Assembly: GCA_020631735.1 (NCBI GenBank)
Contig: CM036209.1
Span: 8,903,451 to 8,967,450, forward strand
DNA from: Saccharum officinarum
Taxonomy: Eukaryota > Streptophyta > Magnoliopsida > Poales > Poaceae
Length of the DNA: 64,000 nucleotides
Reading direction: 5' to 3'
This document shows, piece by piece, positions 42,452-52,997 of the stretch. Under the pieces are notes generated by a model. That model ran no database searches. It was given only the letters and a program-made list of their open reading frames with translations, and was not told the DNA's origin. How positions within the stretch are numbered: the stretch's first letter is position 1; every line of letters starts with the position of its first letter. Both the position numbers and the translations under genes were made by a program.

Positions 42452-42819
42452 ATAATTCGTGATTGAGGAAATATAATTGTTTATGTACTTTTCTAAAGAT
42501 CTGTAACAATTTTCGATGGATTTGAATCTGTAGCAATTTTCGGTGGACTTGAGAATATTTTTCTTTCAGTTTTTTTTAAAAAACTGCAATAAAGTGTGTA
42601 CAGATTAGAGTTGTTCATGCGTTTTTGCATGACAACATGCATGGGAGCATGCATAATTGCATGTACAAATGGGGGCATTAATGATGGTAAACAGTGAATG
42701 CAAAGTTTGGAGATGCAAAAATTGGGGCATGCAGAATTGCTGACAAACACTACCAACTTTGGGCAAACAGTGAATGCAAAGTTTGGAGATGCAAAATTTG
42801 GGAACTAAACAAGACCTTA

Positions 42820-43189
42820 TTTGATTTGAGGACTCAAGTACAGGGCTGTGCTGATGCTCTAATAGAGCAGCATGCCAATCACGCGCTATGCCAGCGCCTG
42901 GGACTTATGAAGGACGACCTCACCTCACTCGGTCACTCCAGAGCAAGCGATCAAGGAGATTGTTGCCAGTTCAGCCTCTCACAGCTCTGTTCCGTCTTGA
43001 CGATGACGAGGCAAGCAATGCAGATTGCAGACCACGCACTCCTTCAGCTGGGCTGGGCGGACAGCAAACCTGTGGCCGATCCTCTGGACGTTTGCGTTGT
43101 CCGTTGGGGACGTTGCAGGCAAGGCAATGGATGGACTTACGGCCCGCTGCTGCCTCGTAGTTGGGCTTGGGGAAGGACTTGATGCAGGG
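42820..43189. other. Spacer; no gene recognised
   Basis: Overlapping short frames with different codon use on each strand; none has a recognisable motif. Confidence 0.45.
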
Positions 43190-43199
43190 AAAAGAAAAA

Positions 43200-43906
43200 G
43201 GAAAAAGTCTAATTGATCCCCCAACTACTAGGGGCAGTCTAGTTTACCCCTCAACTATGAAACGGTCTAATTTACCCCCTGAACTTTGTAAAACCGGCCA
43301 AATTACCCCTCGAGCGGTTTTGGACGGTAGTTTTGCTACAGTAACAACTGTGTTTGCTGCAGTAACGGTGGTTTTGTCCTTTTCTTTTTAATTTATTTCG
43401 TCTGAATCTTTGAAAAATCATAGTAAATCACAAAAAAATCACAAAATGAAAAATTTAATTTTGTTGGACTCCACATGAGTAGATCTACACAGTGAATATA
43501 TAATATAGTATACTTTAGTACAAAGTTTTTGCTGTAAATTTTGATCTATTTTTTTCTATAATTAATTTGAATAATTCATACAACAAAAACTTTGTACTAA
43601 AGCATACTATATTATATATTTACTGTGTAGATATACTAATGTGGAGTCCAACAAAATTGGATTTTCCATTTTATGATTTTTTTTGTGATTTACTATGATT
43701 TTTTTAAAGATTCAGACGAAATAAATAAAAAAGAAAAGGACAAAATCACTATTACTGTATCAAACCTATTGTTACTGTAGCAAAACCACTCGAGAGGGGT
43801 GATTTGACCTGTTTTGCAAAGTTCAGGAGGTAAATTAAACCGTTTCATAGTTGAGGGGGTAAACTAGACCACCCCCAATAGTTGGGAGGTCAATTAGACT
43901 TTTTCC
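43200..43906. mobile_element. Foldback element copy 1 (long inverted repeat, 10-bp duplication)
   Basis: Two arms of about 330 bp, inverted and nearly complementary, around a loop of about 50 bp near 43530-43580. Ends are GGAAAAAGTCTAATTGA and TCAATTAGACTTTTTCC. Flanked by AAAAGAAAAA on both sides (43190-43199 and 43907-43916). Non-coding. Arm motifs include GTCTAATTTACCCCCTGAAC and TGTTGGACTCCACAT. Confidence 0.93.
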
Positions 43907-43916
43907 AAAAGAAAAA

Positions 43917-44807
43917 TGTAATCAAACAAAGGTAAGTTACCATTTTACCCTTATTAAGATTTTTTATAAAATAAAAATGATACTAGCATCGGTCCTATCT
44001 TTTTAGCGCCTTCCCTACCAATTTGATACCTTTACTTTTTATTAGTATATCTTTTATTTTTCTACCGTCTAATTCCTCCTGATGAGTGTGGTTGTATTTT
44101 TTCGACCACCCCAAAACTTGTAAAGTTATTTATCTATATCTATACCAAATATTGAATTGGCAAAATTTCTGGCACTAATAATTTTTCGTCCAACTTAGGC
44201 TAGAGTGGCTCGGTCTCGGTATCAGGTAAGAAAAAAAAGAGAACCACCGATAGGGAGGACCTAGCTCAACTCACGGGCGGCAATACAAAATAGAATCAAA
44301 CTAGTGCACGAGTTCTATCAAACAAAGGCTACTTTTTATATAAAAGGAAAAGGTAAAGAATAAGATAATACTACGAAATAAGTTTTAATAGGTTACAGAT
44401 TCCTTCCGAATACAACTGCGTTCATCTTCTATATTAATAGCGCACAATATAGGATTTAAAAAAAAAGAAAAACACATTGTGTCACCTGGGGTACTAGATT
44501 TGATCGCAGCCATCCGCTCCAAAAAAAACCAAATAAATAGATAGCAAGACATGTAGTCTAGATAAATTAGCTTCAATATCATTTTTCTTTTTCTCTAGCG
44601 AGGAAATAGAACAGAAGCAAAAAGGTTACGGTGAGGAAGCGAACTAAAAAATAGTAGGAAATGACTCAACCATTTCCACTGCACCATGTAGTTAACGCAA
44701 TCGATCCCATTTGTATTGGGTTGAAGGGATAAATAGGAATGGGATGAAAGGTGGATTCAACGTTGTTAGCTACTATTTAGTGGGACCCACATGTCAATCT
44801 CTTTTTA
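43917..44807. other. AT-rich spacer between the two foldback elements
   Basis: No gene, repeat or RNA recognised. Confidence 0.5.
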
Positions 44808-44817
44808 TATAAAAAAT

Positions 44818-45521
44818 GGAAAAAGTCTAATTGACCCCAAACTATTGGGGTGGTCTAGTTTACCCTCTCAACTATGAAACGGTCTAATTTACCCCCTGAA
44901 CTTTGCAAAACAGGTCAAATCACCCCCTCGAGCGGTTTTGGACGGTGGCTTTGCTACAGTAACAACGGTTGCTACAATAACAGTGTTTTTGTCCTTTTCT
45001 TTTTAATTTATTTCGTCTGAATCTTTGAAAAATCATAGTAAATCACAAAAAAATCATAAAATGGAAAATCCAATTTTGTTGGACTCCACATTAGTATATC
45101 TACACAGTAAATATATAATATAGTATGCTTTAGTACAAAGTTTTTGTTGTATGAATTATTCAAATTAATTACAGAAAAAAAATAGATCAAAATTTACAGC
45201 AAAAACTTTGTACTAAAACATACTATATTATATATTCACTGTGTAGATCTACTCATGTGGAGTCCAACAAAATTGAATTTTTCATTTTGTGATTTACTAT
45301 GATTTTTCAAAGATTTAGACGAAATAAATTAAAAAGAAAAGGACAAAACCATTGTTACTGTAGCAACACACAGTTGTTACTGTAGCAAAACTGCCGTCCA
45401 AAACTGCTCGAGGGGTGATTTGGCCGGTTTTGCAAAGTTCAGGGGGTAAATTAGACCGTTTCATAGTTGAGAGGGTAAATTAGACCGCCCCCAGTAGTTG
45501 GGGGTCAATTAGACTTTTTCC
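44818..45521. mobile_element. Foldback element copy 2, opposite orientation
   Basis: Same family and length (704 bp) with the same ends, flanked by TATAAAAAAT on both sides (44808-44817 and 45522-45531). Its loop (GTATGAATTATTCAAATTAA...) is the reverse complement of the loop in copy 1, which fixes the relative orientation. Confidence 0.93.
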
Positions 45522-45531
45522 TATAAAAAAT

Positions 45532-46216
45532 CCTCCCACTCCCCCCGAGGTCAAGCAACATCGTTCCCCAACACTGTTCACGGTACTGTTCACGCGTGAA
45601 TAGTAACTCGCCGAGAGTCCAAAACGTTCCGCACCCTTCTCAACCCTAGGTGCCACATATTTATATCTCCAAAGGGTGGCACGACCTATTTTCACATAAC
45701 CCCCTACGCTAAATAAATCCAACATAGGGGCGTAAATTCCAATTACGTCCTCCATGGCAAATTCCGCGATGTCCGCGATCCCTCCATCTCCGCGATGTGA
45801 TCCTCGCGATGTCGCCGCACGACCATCCGAAATCGTATCGCGATCGCCAGAATTTTCATCTTCGGCCAACGCACGCCGCACGAGCGTCCTGGTACGATGC
45901 ATGGCTTTGTGGCTCAACCAGCGAACCCCGGATTTTGTGGCGTAATCTGGAAACCTCCCTCGACGTCCTCCCACCGTGTAGCTAGGTACAGTAGACGTAC
46001 ACCACACGATCGCCTGTCCCTCGAACGCAAGCCTCGATCCGCCCTTCTCCGCCCCCACGGTTCTTCGGAATGGCATCCTATCCTCGTTCTTCACTCGTCG
46101 CCGCATGTACCTTGTCTCCACCTGTCACCTACAACCACAACCTGCCGAGAGATACGTCACACGCACACCGTGTTGTCAATCGCTCATCACCAAGGTGCTA
46201 GCACACCGGCATCTCA
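45532..46216 (-). repeat. Putative truncated 3' LTR of Copia element 1
   Basis: On the minus strand it starts TGAGATGCCGGTGTG directly after a GGGGGAG polypurine tract and contains a TATA-type promoter (GAGATATAAATATGTGG, 45653-45669). Its far end does not match the 5' LTR fragment at 52760-52897, so it is either truncated by deletion at about 45532 or belongs to another element. Confidence 0.45.
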
Positions 46217-46217
46217 A

Positions 46218-46545
46218 TCTCCCCCTTGATGAGTGCATTGACAACACCACACCGCACAAATTTATTGGAACTAAAAAAAATAAAAAGAAAGAAAAATAAA
46301 CAATCTTGATCCCCAAAGACATGGGCTAGCGAAAAAGCTAGGCTCGACACAATCAAGACAAAAAAAAATCACTCTCCCCAAAATGAATCAAAAAACCATA
46401 TCTTTCCCAAAAGCAATCTCAGCAGCAAAACTCAACAATTTCAGCAACACTCCCCCTCAACCCCTCAAAACAAGCATGCCAAGTCTCAGCAAAAACAAAA
46501 TCAAACTCCCCCTGCAAAAATGAATTTGTGACTCACTCTCCCCCT
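46218..46545 (-). promoter_or_regulatory. Multiple polypurine tracts of Copia element 1
   Basis: AGGGGGAG-type runs on the minus strand at about 46218-46227, 46449-46457, 46506-46513 and 46536-46545. The one at 46218 adjoins the putative LTR and is the likely plus-strand primer. Confidence 0.6.
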
Positions 46546-46908
46546 GGTTGACAAAGCACTCCATCAAGATAAAATGCAAGGAACCAATTTAGAGAAAAGC
46601 ATGTGAGAAAGCACAAGTCGAAGCTTCTGAGACATATACAAAATACTTATAAAAGCTAACCAGCAACACGAGCTACTCAGAGAAGGAGCAACACAATGCC
46701 ATGACCAATAGAATTTTAGAACTGAAATCTCTTTGAAAAACCAATTAGCCAGGCAAAAACATGCATATTCCAAAATTAGTGCCAAGCTGAAGACAAAACA
46801 TATAGCAAGCTGACACGATGGATACACAGCTTCAGTCAAAGTTCACTGCAACGCCCACAAATGCATGCATTTGTCATATTTAATTCTGGCTTTTGTGAGC
46901 TTGACAAG

Positions 46909-47090
46909 CAGGGATATGGGAAGCAAGAGTTGTGCCCAGCCAGTTTGTTTAATTTTGATTATGAGCGAGAACCAGCAGGGACATGGGAAGCAAGAGTTGT
47001 GCCCAGCTAGTTTGTTTAATTTTGATTATGAGCGAGAACCAGCAGGGACATGGGAAAAATCAGAGTTGTGCCCATATTTAAATTCTCAGT
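46909..47090. repeat. 67-bp tandem repeat in the 3' non-coding region of Copia 1
   Basis: Units start with CAGGGA(T/C)ATGGG at 46909, 46976 and 47043; the first two are nearly identical and the third is partial. Confidence 0.9.
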
Positions 47091-47442
47091 AAGGCAAGCA
47101 GATCATGAGCTAAATAGCAGAGATATGGGAATTCAGAGTTTTTGCTCACAACCATACTATGCACTCCCGAGTTAAAACTTGTATTGTGAGTTACATTTGC
47201 AGTGAAAACCCATTAAAAGAAGCTGACTACCGAACCATGAGCAAGATATATGTCAAGTATTCAACAAGTCACTAGATCTAGAAAAGCAAGCATAGCCCAA
47301 CATAATTTTTTAAGTATATATCTGTGCTGTTTTCAAAATAAAAATTGGTCAAGCAAAGCATTCAAACCTCTCCAAAAACATCGATCGCAAACTAGCCAAA
47401 ACAAGTATAAGGCATATGTAACTGAAGCAACTTACAATGATA

Positions 47443-50400
47443 CTAGAATGGGTAACACACTCCGAACTCACCACGCAAACGTGCAAACGTGGTTTGATCG
47501 AGTGGTTTAGTCAGAATATCAGCAAGTTGCTGACTAGTATCAATGTATTTAAGCTTAATATCACCCTTCTCAGTATGATCCCTCAGAAAATGATGACGAA
47601 CCTCAATGTGTTTCATCTTAGAGTGAAGCACAGGATTCTTTGCAACACTTATAGCGCTAGTGCTGTCACACAAGAGAGGAACGCGAGAAAACGACAAACC
47701 AAAATCACGAAGGATAGCTATCATCCATAAAAGCTGAGAACAACAACTAGCAGCAGCAACATACTCAGCCTCTGTAGTAGATTGAGCAACATTAGATTGT
47801 TTTCTAGAGGACCAAGAAACAAGCGAAGAACCCAAAAATTGGCAAGTACCCGATGTAGACTTTCTATCCAAACGACACCCAGCAAAATCAGCATCCGAAT
47901 AACCACACAAACTGAGAGTTGAAGCAGCAGAGTACCAAAGGCCAAATGCAGAAGTAAATCGAAGATACCTCATTATGCGCTTCACCGCCTGACGGTGAGA
48001 AGTTCTGGGGGACGCCTGAAAACGAGCACACATACACACAGCAAAGTGTATATCTGGCCTCGTAGCAGTCAAGTACAGCAGCGACCCAATCATGCTTCGA
48101 TATTCCTTCTGATCCACGGGCTCTCCGTCCTCATCAGCATCCAAAGCAGCGCTAGTCGGCATGGGCGTAGAAATTGGCTTCGCATCATCCATCGCAAACT
48201 TCTTCAGGACATCCTTCGTGTACTTTCCCTGATGCACAAATGTACCTTCCGAAGTTTGTTTTATTTGTAAGCCAAGAAAGAAATTCAGCTCGCCCATCAT
48301 AGACATCTCAAATTCTTTACTCATCACATCTGCAAATTTTTTCACAAGAGCATGAGAGGAACCACCGAAAATGATATCATCCACATAAATCTGAACTATT
48401 AAAGTGTCATTTCCTTGCCTGAGGAGAAAAAGAGTTTTATCAACTGAACCCATTTTGAACCCGTTTTTAAGCAGAAAAGTTTTCAATCTAGCATACCAAG
48501 CACGAGGTGCTTGCTTCAAACCATATAAAGCCTTTTGCAACTTAAAAACACGATCAGGAAAATTAGGATGTTCAAAACCAGGCGGTTGTTTAACATAAAC
48601 TTCTTCTTCTATAAAACCATTCAGAAAAGCACTTTTCACATCCATTTGATAAAGCTTATATCCACGTGAAGCAGCAAATGCAAGCAAAATACGAATGGCT
48701 TCTAAACGAGCAACAGGAGCAAAAGTTTCACCATAATCAATACCCTCTTTTTGAGAAAAGCCCTGAGCAACCAGCCTAGCTTTATTTCTAACAACATGAC
48801 CATCTTCCCCTTGTTTGTTCTTAAAGACCCATTTAGTTCCAATTGGTTTACAAGAAGGAGGAGGATCAACCAAAACCCAAACCTGATTCCGTGCAAAATT
48901 TTCTAACTCCTCATGCATGGCATTAACCCAGTTAGAATCAGATAAAGCATGTCCAACATCTCGGGGTTCAAAAGAGGCAACAAAGGCAGTATGCGCGAAG
49001 ACACAATAATTTTTATTTTTCATACCTCTGTTCCTTGTCGTGCGTTCATCCAAATTACCTATTATGTTCTTGGCAGGATGACGATTTTGAATGTGTCGTG
49101 GTGCTGTACGTTCTGAAATCGCCTCCCCCTCAACTACAGCCGGTACATGATCAACAGTCGATGAAGCTGCAGGCTTTGCTGTAGATGTACGTGTCGGTGA
49201 TGGTCCATCCTCCAAAGTGGTGGAGGGCGCCTGCTCAGGCTGGGCGCCAGGCTCCCCCTGCATCGCAGGCTGGGCATCATCGTCATCGTCGTCGTCACAT
49301 CCATCTTCCTCTTTCTCATCCTTAAAAATATCCTGCCCGATCTCGTCATCACCTGCACACTCAAAAGCAGAAGAAAAACAAGGCATTGTCTCGTCGAAGG
49401 TGACCTCACATGTCTCATCGATGCGGTTAGTATCAAGATTAAGCACACGGTACGCTCGCCCTTGCAAGGCATACCCCAAAAATAACCCATCGGAAGAACG
49501 CGATTCAAATTTATCCAAATTTCCCTTTTTCAATATAAAACACTTGCAGCCAAAAACTCGAAAGTGGAAAACTTTGGGAGGTCGACCAAATCTCAACTCA
49601 TAAGATGTTTTCCCCAGAAAAGCTCTCAGAAAAATGCGATTAGCAACATAGCAAGCGGTGTTGATAGCCTCAGCCCAAAAACGTCTAGGAGTTTTATGTT
49701 CATCAAGCATTGTCCTAGCCATCTCAACAAGCGTACGATTTTTACGCTCAACAACACCGTTCTGGGGAGGAACGTAAGGTGAGGAAAACTGATGATCTAA
49801 ACCTTGTTCTGAACAAAAAGCCTTCATACGAGAATTCTTAAATTCCGTACCGTTGTCACTGCGAATTGCTCTAACGACATTATTTGACAACTCATTTTTC
49901 AACTTCAGAACAAGATCATGAACATATGAGAAAGCCTCATCCTTAGATTCCAAAAAGAACACCCATGAATATCGAGAAAAATCATCCACAACGATGAGCA
50001 CATACCACTTCCCACCAGCAGACCGAACACGGGCTGGACCAACAGTGTCCATATGTAACGGTTCACCCGGTCGTCTCGTCATCACCTGAGTCACAGGTGC
50101 ATGAGAAGCAGCAACCATTTTTCCATGTTTGCAGGGAGCACAAATCAAATCCTTTTCAAACTTGAGTTTCGGTAAACCATCAATTAAATCCAATGAACTC
50201 AAACGACAAAGCAAATCAAAGCTCAAGTGGCCCAACCGACGATGCCACTTCCAAATCAGGGGGGAACCATGAGCAACTAAACAGCGAGTTTCACCAAAAG
50301 ATTTAGAAAAATCAGCTTTAAAAATCCGTCTAAAAGGAGAAATCTTGCAAACAAGGTTACCAGCAGAATCAAGAACACGCGAATTTCCTTTCTTAAAACG

Positions 50401-50592
50401 AACCTCAAAATCATCCTCAAGAAGTTGCGAAACAGACAGCAAATTATAATGCAAATTCTTTACCAATGCGACGTCCTTTAACATGTATTTATCTGTTACC
50501 TTGATGCAGCCATGCGCCATTACCTTACCTTGACTTTTATCCCCAAAAGTGTTGTTTTCCTTTACGCTCGTGGGGTGAGGCTGGAGAACCAT
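47443..50592 (-). CDS. Copia pol: integrase, reverse transcriptase, RNase H (1049 aa)
   Basis: One open frame. The pre-integrase zinc finger has H117, H122, C151 and C154; the integrase core has D182 (HMDTVGP), D246 (RSDNGTEF) and E282 (NGVVERKN). An acidic, proline-rich linker (about 415-500) follows. Reverse transcriptase carries [15 protein letters not shown] and the catalytic YVDD at 736-739; RNase H carries YSDADFAGC (D900) and STTEAEYVA (E941), then the terminal DILTKPL. It copies element RNA into DNA and inserts it. All catalytic residues are present. The frame begins just after the protease active-site region, which lies in another frame (see 50593-50669). The ATG at 50592 is therefore not the natural start; pol is normally made as part of a gag-pol polyprotein. 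Confidence 0.93.
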   Translation of the reverse strand: MVLQPHPTSVKENNTFGDKSQGKVMAHGCIKVTDKYMLKDVALVKNLHYNLLSVSQLLEDDFEVRFKKGNSRVLDSAGNLVCKISPFRRIFKADFSKSFGETRCLVAHGSPLIWKWHRRLGHLSFDLLCRLSSLDLIDGLPKLKFEKDLICAPCKHGKMVAASHAPVTQVMTRRPGEPLHMDTVGPARVRSAGGKWYVLIVVDDFSRYSWVFFLESKDEAFSYVHDLVLKLKNELSNNVVRAIRSDNGTEFKNSRMKAFCSEQGLDHQFSSPYVPPQNGVVERKNRTLVEMARTMLDEHKTPRRFWAEAINTACYVANRIFLRAFLGKTSYELRFGRPPKVFHFRVFGCKCFILKKGNLDKFESRSSDGLFLGYALQGRAYRVLNLDTNRIDETCEVTFDETMPCFSSAFECAGDDEIGQDIFKDEKEEDGCDDDDDDDAQPAMQGEPGAQPEQAPSTTLEDGPSPTRTSTAKPAASSTVDHVPAVVEGEAISERTAPRHIQNRHPAKNIIGNLDERTTRNRGMKNKNYCVFAHTAFVASFEPRDVGHALSDSNWVNAMHEELENFARNQVWVLVDPPPSCKPIGTKWVFKNKQGEDGHVVRNKARLVAQGFSQKEGIDYGETFAPVARLEAIRILLAFAASRGYKLYQMDVKSAFLNGFIEEEVYVKQPPGFEHPNFPDRVFKLQKALYGLKQAPRAWYARLKTFLLKNGFKMGSVDKTLFLLRQGNDTLIVQIYVDDIIFGGSSHALVKKFADVMSKEFEMSMMGELNFFLGLQIKQTSEGTFVHQGKYTKDVLKKFAMDDAKPISTPMPTSAALDADEDGEPVDQKEYRSMIGSLLYLTATRPDIHFAVCMCARFQASPRTSHRQAVKRIMRYLRFTSAFGLWYSAASTLSLCGYSDADFAGCRLDRKSTSGTCQFLGSSLVSWSSRKQSNVAQSTTEAEYVAAASCCSQLLWMIAILRDFGLSFSRVPLLCDSTSAISVAKNPVLHSKMKHIEVRHHFLRDHTEKGDIKLKYIDTSQQLADILTKPLDQTTFARLRGEFGVCYPF

Positions 50593-50669
50593 TTATCATC
50601 TCCGGTCATCATGTGGCGCGAACAGCCGGAGTCCATTATCCATATGTCCTCCTCGCCTCCAACCTACAA
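50593..50669 (-). pseudogene. Aspartic protease remnant between gag and pol
   Basis: The minus strand encodes the Copia protease motif DSGCSRHM (DSG codons at 50633-50625), in the gag frame but after stops TGA (50670) and TAG. It runs into a stop near 50560, while pol continues in the next frame. One or two small lesions in about 100 bp therefore separate gag, protease and pol. Confidence 0.7.
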
Positions 50670-52718
50670 TCAACAACGAGAGCGAGGGTGAGCTAATGAC
50701 TCAACACTGGGGTTAGGATAATGTAATGAAAACCAGTGCTGAGCCACTTGCTCAAAAGAAGCGTTAGCAAAATCAAAGTTCTCAAAAAAACGATGAGAAC
50801 CACGAGGGGGAAAACGTGGTCTGTCATTCCGATGTTGTGCAAGAGCACGAGTACGTGAGCGAAAACCAGAAGAGCGAACAAATGGCTCACGTCTCAAAAC
50901 AAGACGATCATGAGTACCACGTACAGGGTACTGCTCACATCTAAAAACACGACGATCATGAGTACCACGTGTGGGGTACTGCTCACGTCGTTCAGCACAC
51001 ATCCTCCGATAACAGAACTCATAAAGATGACCATTATGACTGCAAAAATCACAATGATAAAGCTTGCGTGCAGGAGCGAAAGAAGCCTCAGCATTAGAAC
51101 TAGAAGCAACAAAAACAGGCTTAGCAAAATGATCACAAGAAGAACCATTTGGCTTAGTATTTTGTACACCCTTGAAGTGTTTTGGCTTAGGCACCCAAAC
51201 CTGCTTTTTAGGAGCAGATCTAGATGTCATAACCAGCAACCCATCAGAGGTGACACCTGAACCCTTCCTAGGAGGTGGTCCAGTATATTTAGCCAAAGGT
51301 GGATTCTTCTCATCAACAGGCGGTCCACTTTTTTCACCAAAAACATGTTTCAAGTCATAACCGGGACCAAAACGCTCACCCCGTTTAATTTGAGCAATAG
51401 CCAACACTTTATTTTGCTTATGAACAATTTTAGTTAAATTAGCTATTCTTTGTTCTGCAGAAGTATCTACCTCATCATCAGAAGTTTCATCGTTGCTGTC
51501 GGTTGATGCATCACCCTCCAAGGCCATAGTACATATCCCACCATTGATGCCGGCGTCAGTGATGAAGCAAAGTCCGTCTGTCTTCTTCTTGGGTGTCTCA
51601 TCCTCGGAATCTGAATCGCTGGAGTCTGACGAGTCACCTGAAACATACTGTCCAAGAGAAGATAACAAAACATTTGCAGCCTTAGCGACTTGCTTGTCAG
51701 AGTATTTTTGTCCGCCTTTCTTCCATTGCTTATCCTTCTTCTTCTTCCTCTCCCTGAACTTCTCCTGGCGCCTGGAGGAGTTATTGCCCTGCTCAAAAGA
51801 TCTCTGCTTGTTTGGGCAATCAGCAGCAAAGTGTCCTCGCTCACCACAGTTGAAGCAGCCATCTGAACGTCTTCTATTACGCCTGTTGTCATACACACGC
51901 TTAAACTTGTTGGAGAGCAGTACAAGCTGATCATCATCTAGCACCTCTAACTCCTCATCTGCAACATGACACAAAGAAGACAAAGCAAAACTGGAAACAT
52001 TTGGATTAGCATTAGTGTTAGTCTTATTTCCAGAAACCAAAGCCATTGGAACGTCAGAAGAAGAAGCAGCTGTGGGATTTTTCAATTTACGCTTAGAAAC
52101 AATTTCGATCTCTTTTGATTTGAGCTTACTGTAAAGCTCATCAGTGGTGAGAGTCTCGTAACCTACAGATTCAACGATCGCCTCAACTTTCATATCCCAT
52201 TCATCATTAAGTGAATGTAATAATCTGAGAGCCCTAGCATGATCATCATAAGGCATATTGCTATTCATGGCCTTCATCTTATTAACAATCACTTGAAAAC
52301 GTGCAAACATGTCATCAATAGACTCACTAGGCAATTGACAAAAAGCATCAAACTCTTTTCGGTGAATCTCAAATTTTCGGTTTTTCACAGTGTTTGAACC
52401 TTCATGATATTTTCTAAGTTTCTCCAAGATCTGATAAGCGAGATCTTCACTAGAAACCCGATCATATTCAGTTTTACAAATAGAAGCCTGTAAAATAGCA
52501 ACAGCGCGATGATTTGTTTCAAGAAGCCCGATCTCAGCGGCGTCAGTTGGTTCCTCAGCTGGAATCACATATGTGGTATTTTGTGTGATTTTCCATAGCT
52601 TCAGCGACTTGCCTTTGAGATAGTTGGTCATACGCGCCTTCCAGTAATCATAATCAGTCCCATCAAAAAACGGAGCGCGAACATCAAACTTTTCATTGGT
52701 CGCCATAGCTTTCAGCAC
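50670..52718 (-). CDS. Copia gag polyprotein (682 aa)
   Basis: The N-terminus FDGTDYDYWKARM belongs to the DUF4219/UBN2 capsid region of plant Copia gag. The helical capsid extends to about residue 210. A zinc knuckle CX2CX4HX4C lies at 288-301 (CFNCGERGHFAADC), followed by a lysine-rich stretch and acidic Ser/Asp blocks. A second cysteine cluster near the C-terminus (CDFCSHNGHLYEFC) and a duplicated EQYP(T/V)RGTHDR unit are seen. It packages element RNA into cytoplasmic particles. The start could be ATG at 52718 or 52706 (MATNEKF). The frame is open throughout. Confidence 0.9.
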   Translation of the reverse strand: MLKAMATNEKFDVRAPFFDGTDYDYWKARMTNYLKGKSLKLWKITQNTTYVIPAEEPTDAAEIGLLETNHRAVAILQASICKTEYDRVSSEDLAYQILEKLRKYHEGSNTVKNRKFEIHRKEFDAFCQLPSESIDDMFARFQVIVNKMKAMNSNMPYDDHARALRLLHSLNDEWDMKVEAIVESVGYETLTTDELYSKLKSKEIEIVSKRKLKNPTAASSSDVPMALVSGNKTNTNANPNVSSFALSSLCHVADEELEVLDDDQLVLLSNKFKRVYDNRRNRRRSDGCFNCGERGHFAADCPNKQRSFEQGNNSSRRQEKFRERKKKKDKQWKKGGQKYSDKQVAKAANVLLSSLGQYVSGDSSDSSDSDSEDETPKKKTDGLCFITDAGINGGICTMALEGDASTDSNDETSDDEVDTSAEQRIANLTKIVHKQNKVLAIAQIKRGERFGPGYDLKHVFGEKSGPPVDEKNPPLAKYTGPPPRKGSGVTSDGLLVMTSRSAPKKQVWVPKPKHFKGVQNTKPNGSSCDHFAKPVFVASSSNAEASFAPARKLYHCDFCSHNGHLYEFCYRRMCAERREQYPTRGTHDRRVFRCEQYPVRGTHDRLVLRREPFVRSSGFRSRTRALAQHRNDRPRFPPRGSHRFFENFDFANASFEQVAQHWFSLHYPNPSVESLAHPRSRC

Positions 52719-52744
52719 CGATTAAGATATAGAAAACCTAAACC

Positions 52745-52757
52745 GGCTTTGATACCA
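52745..52757 (-). promoter_or_regulatory. Primer-binding site of Copia 1
   Basis: TGGTATCAAAGCC on the minus strand, complementary to the 3' end of initiator tRNA-Met with one change from TGGTATCAGAGC; three bases after the LTR end CTTCA. Confidence 0.85.
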
Positions 52758-52759
52758 AT

Positions 52760-52897
52760 TGAAGGATCGAAACGGGCGACCAGAGGGGGGGTGAATGGTC
52801 GTGGAAGCCAAAAATAATTTCTAACCCTTCCCCTAAACACAAAACCTGATTAAATCACAGCTCTATCATGTAGTGTACAGAACTACAAATTGACCAG
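52760..52897 (-). repeat. 5' LTR of Copia 1, 3' portion only
   Basis: Ends ...CGATCCTTCA at 52760 beside the primer-binding site, with the ATTCACCCCCCCTCTGG string typical of grass Sirevirus LTR ends. The rest falls in the gap. Confidence 0.75.
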
Positions 52898-52997
52898 NNN
52901 NNNNNNNNNNNNNNNNNNNNNNNNNNNNNNNNNNNNNNNNNNNNNNNNNNNNNNNNNNNNNNNNNNNNNNNNNNNNNNNNNNNNNNNNNNNNNNNNN
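52898..52997. other. Assembly gap (100 N)
   Basis: Exactly 100 undetermined bases, the usual placeholder for a gap of unknown size. The left side is the end of one LTR and the right side is the 3' non-coding region of another retrotransposon, so missing sequence is expected to be several kilobases. Confidence 0.97.

Larger units (their letters stand above)
38762..42816 (+). mobile_element. PIF/Harbinger transposon, 4055 bp, TTA duplication
   Basis: TIRs GGCCTTATTTAGTTC and GAACTAAACAAGACC, flanked by TTA (38759-38761 and 42817-42819), the hallmark target of this superfamily. It contains both expected genes on the plus strand, a Myb/SANT-like ORF1 (39122-40854) and a DDE transposase (41143-42451). 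Both carry inactivating changes. A direct repeat of GTGAATGCAAAGTTTGGAGA occurs twice near the right end (about 42693 and 42772). Confidence 0.93.
45532..52897 (-). mobile_element. Copia retrotransposon 1 (Sirevirus-like)
   Basis: Minus-strand order: 5' LTR fragment (52897-52760), primer-binding site, gag (52718-50670), protease remnant, pol (50592-47443), long non-coding 3' region with several polypurine tracts, putative 3' LTR. The order integrase then reverse transcriptase then RNase H is the Copia order. Multiple polypurine tracts before the 3' LTR are a published Sirevirus feature. The right part of the 5' LTR is lost in the assembly gap. Confidence 0.85.

Noticed and set aside
42694..43182. 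162-codon frame right of the Harbinger element
   Set aside because: It starts inside the transposon's right end and crosses its boundary; no recognisable motif.
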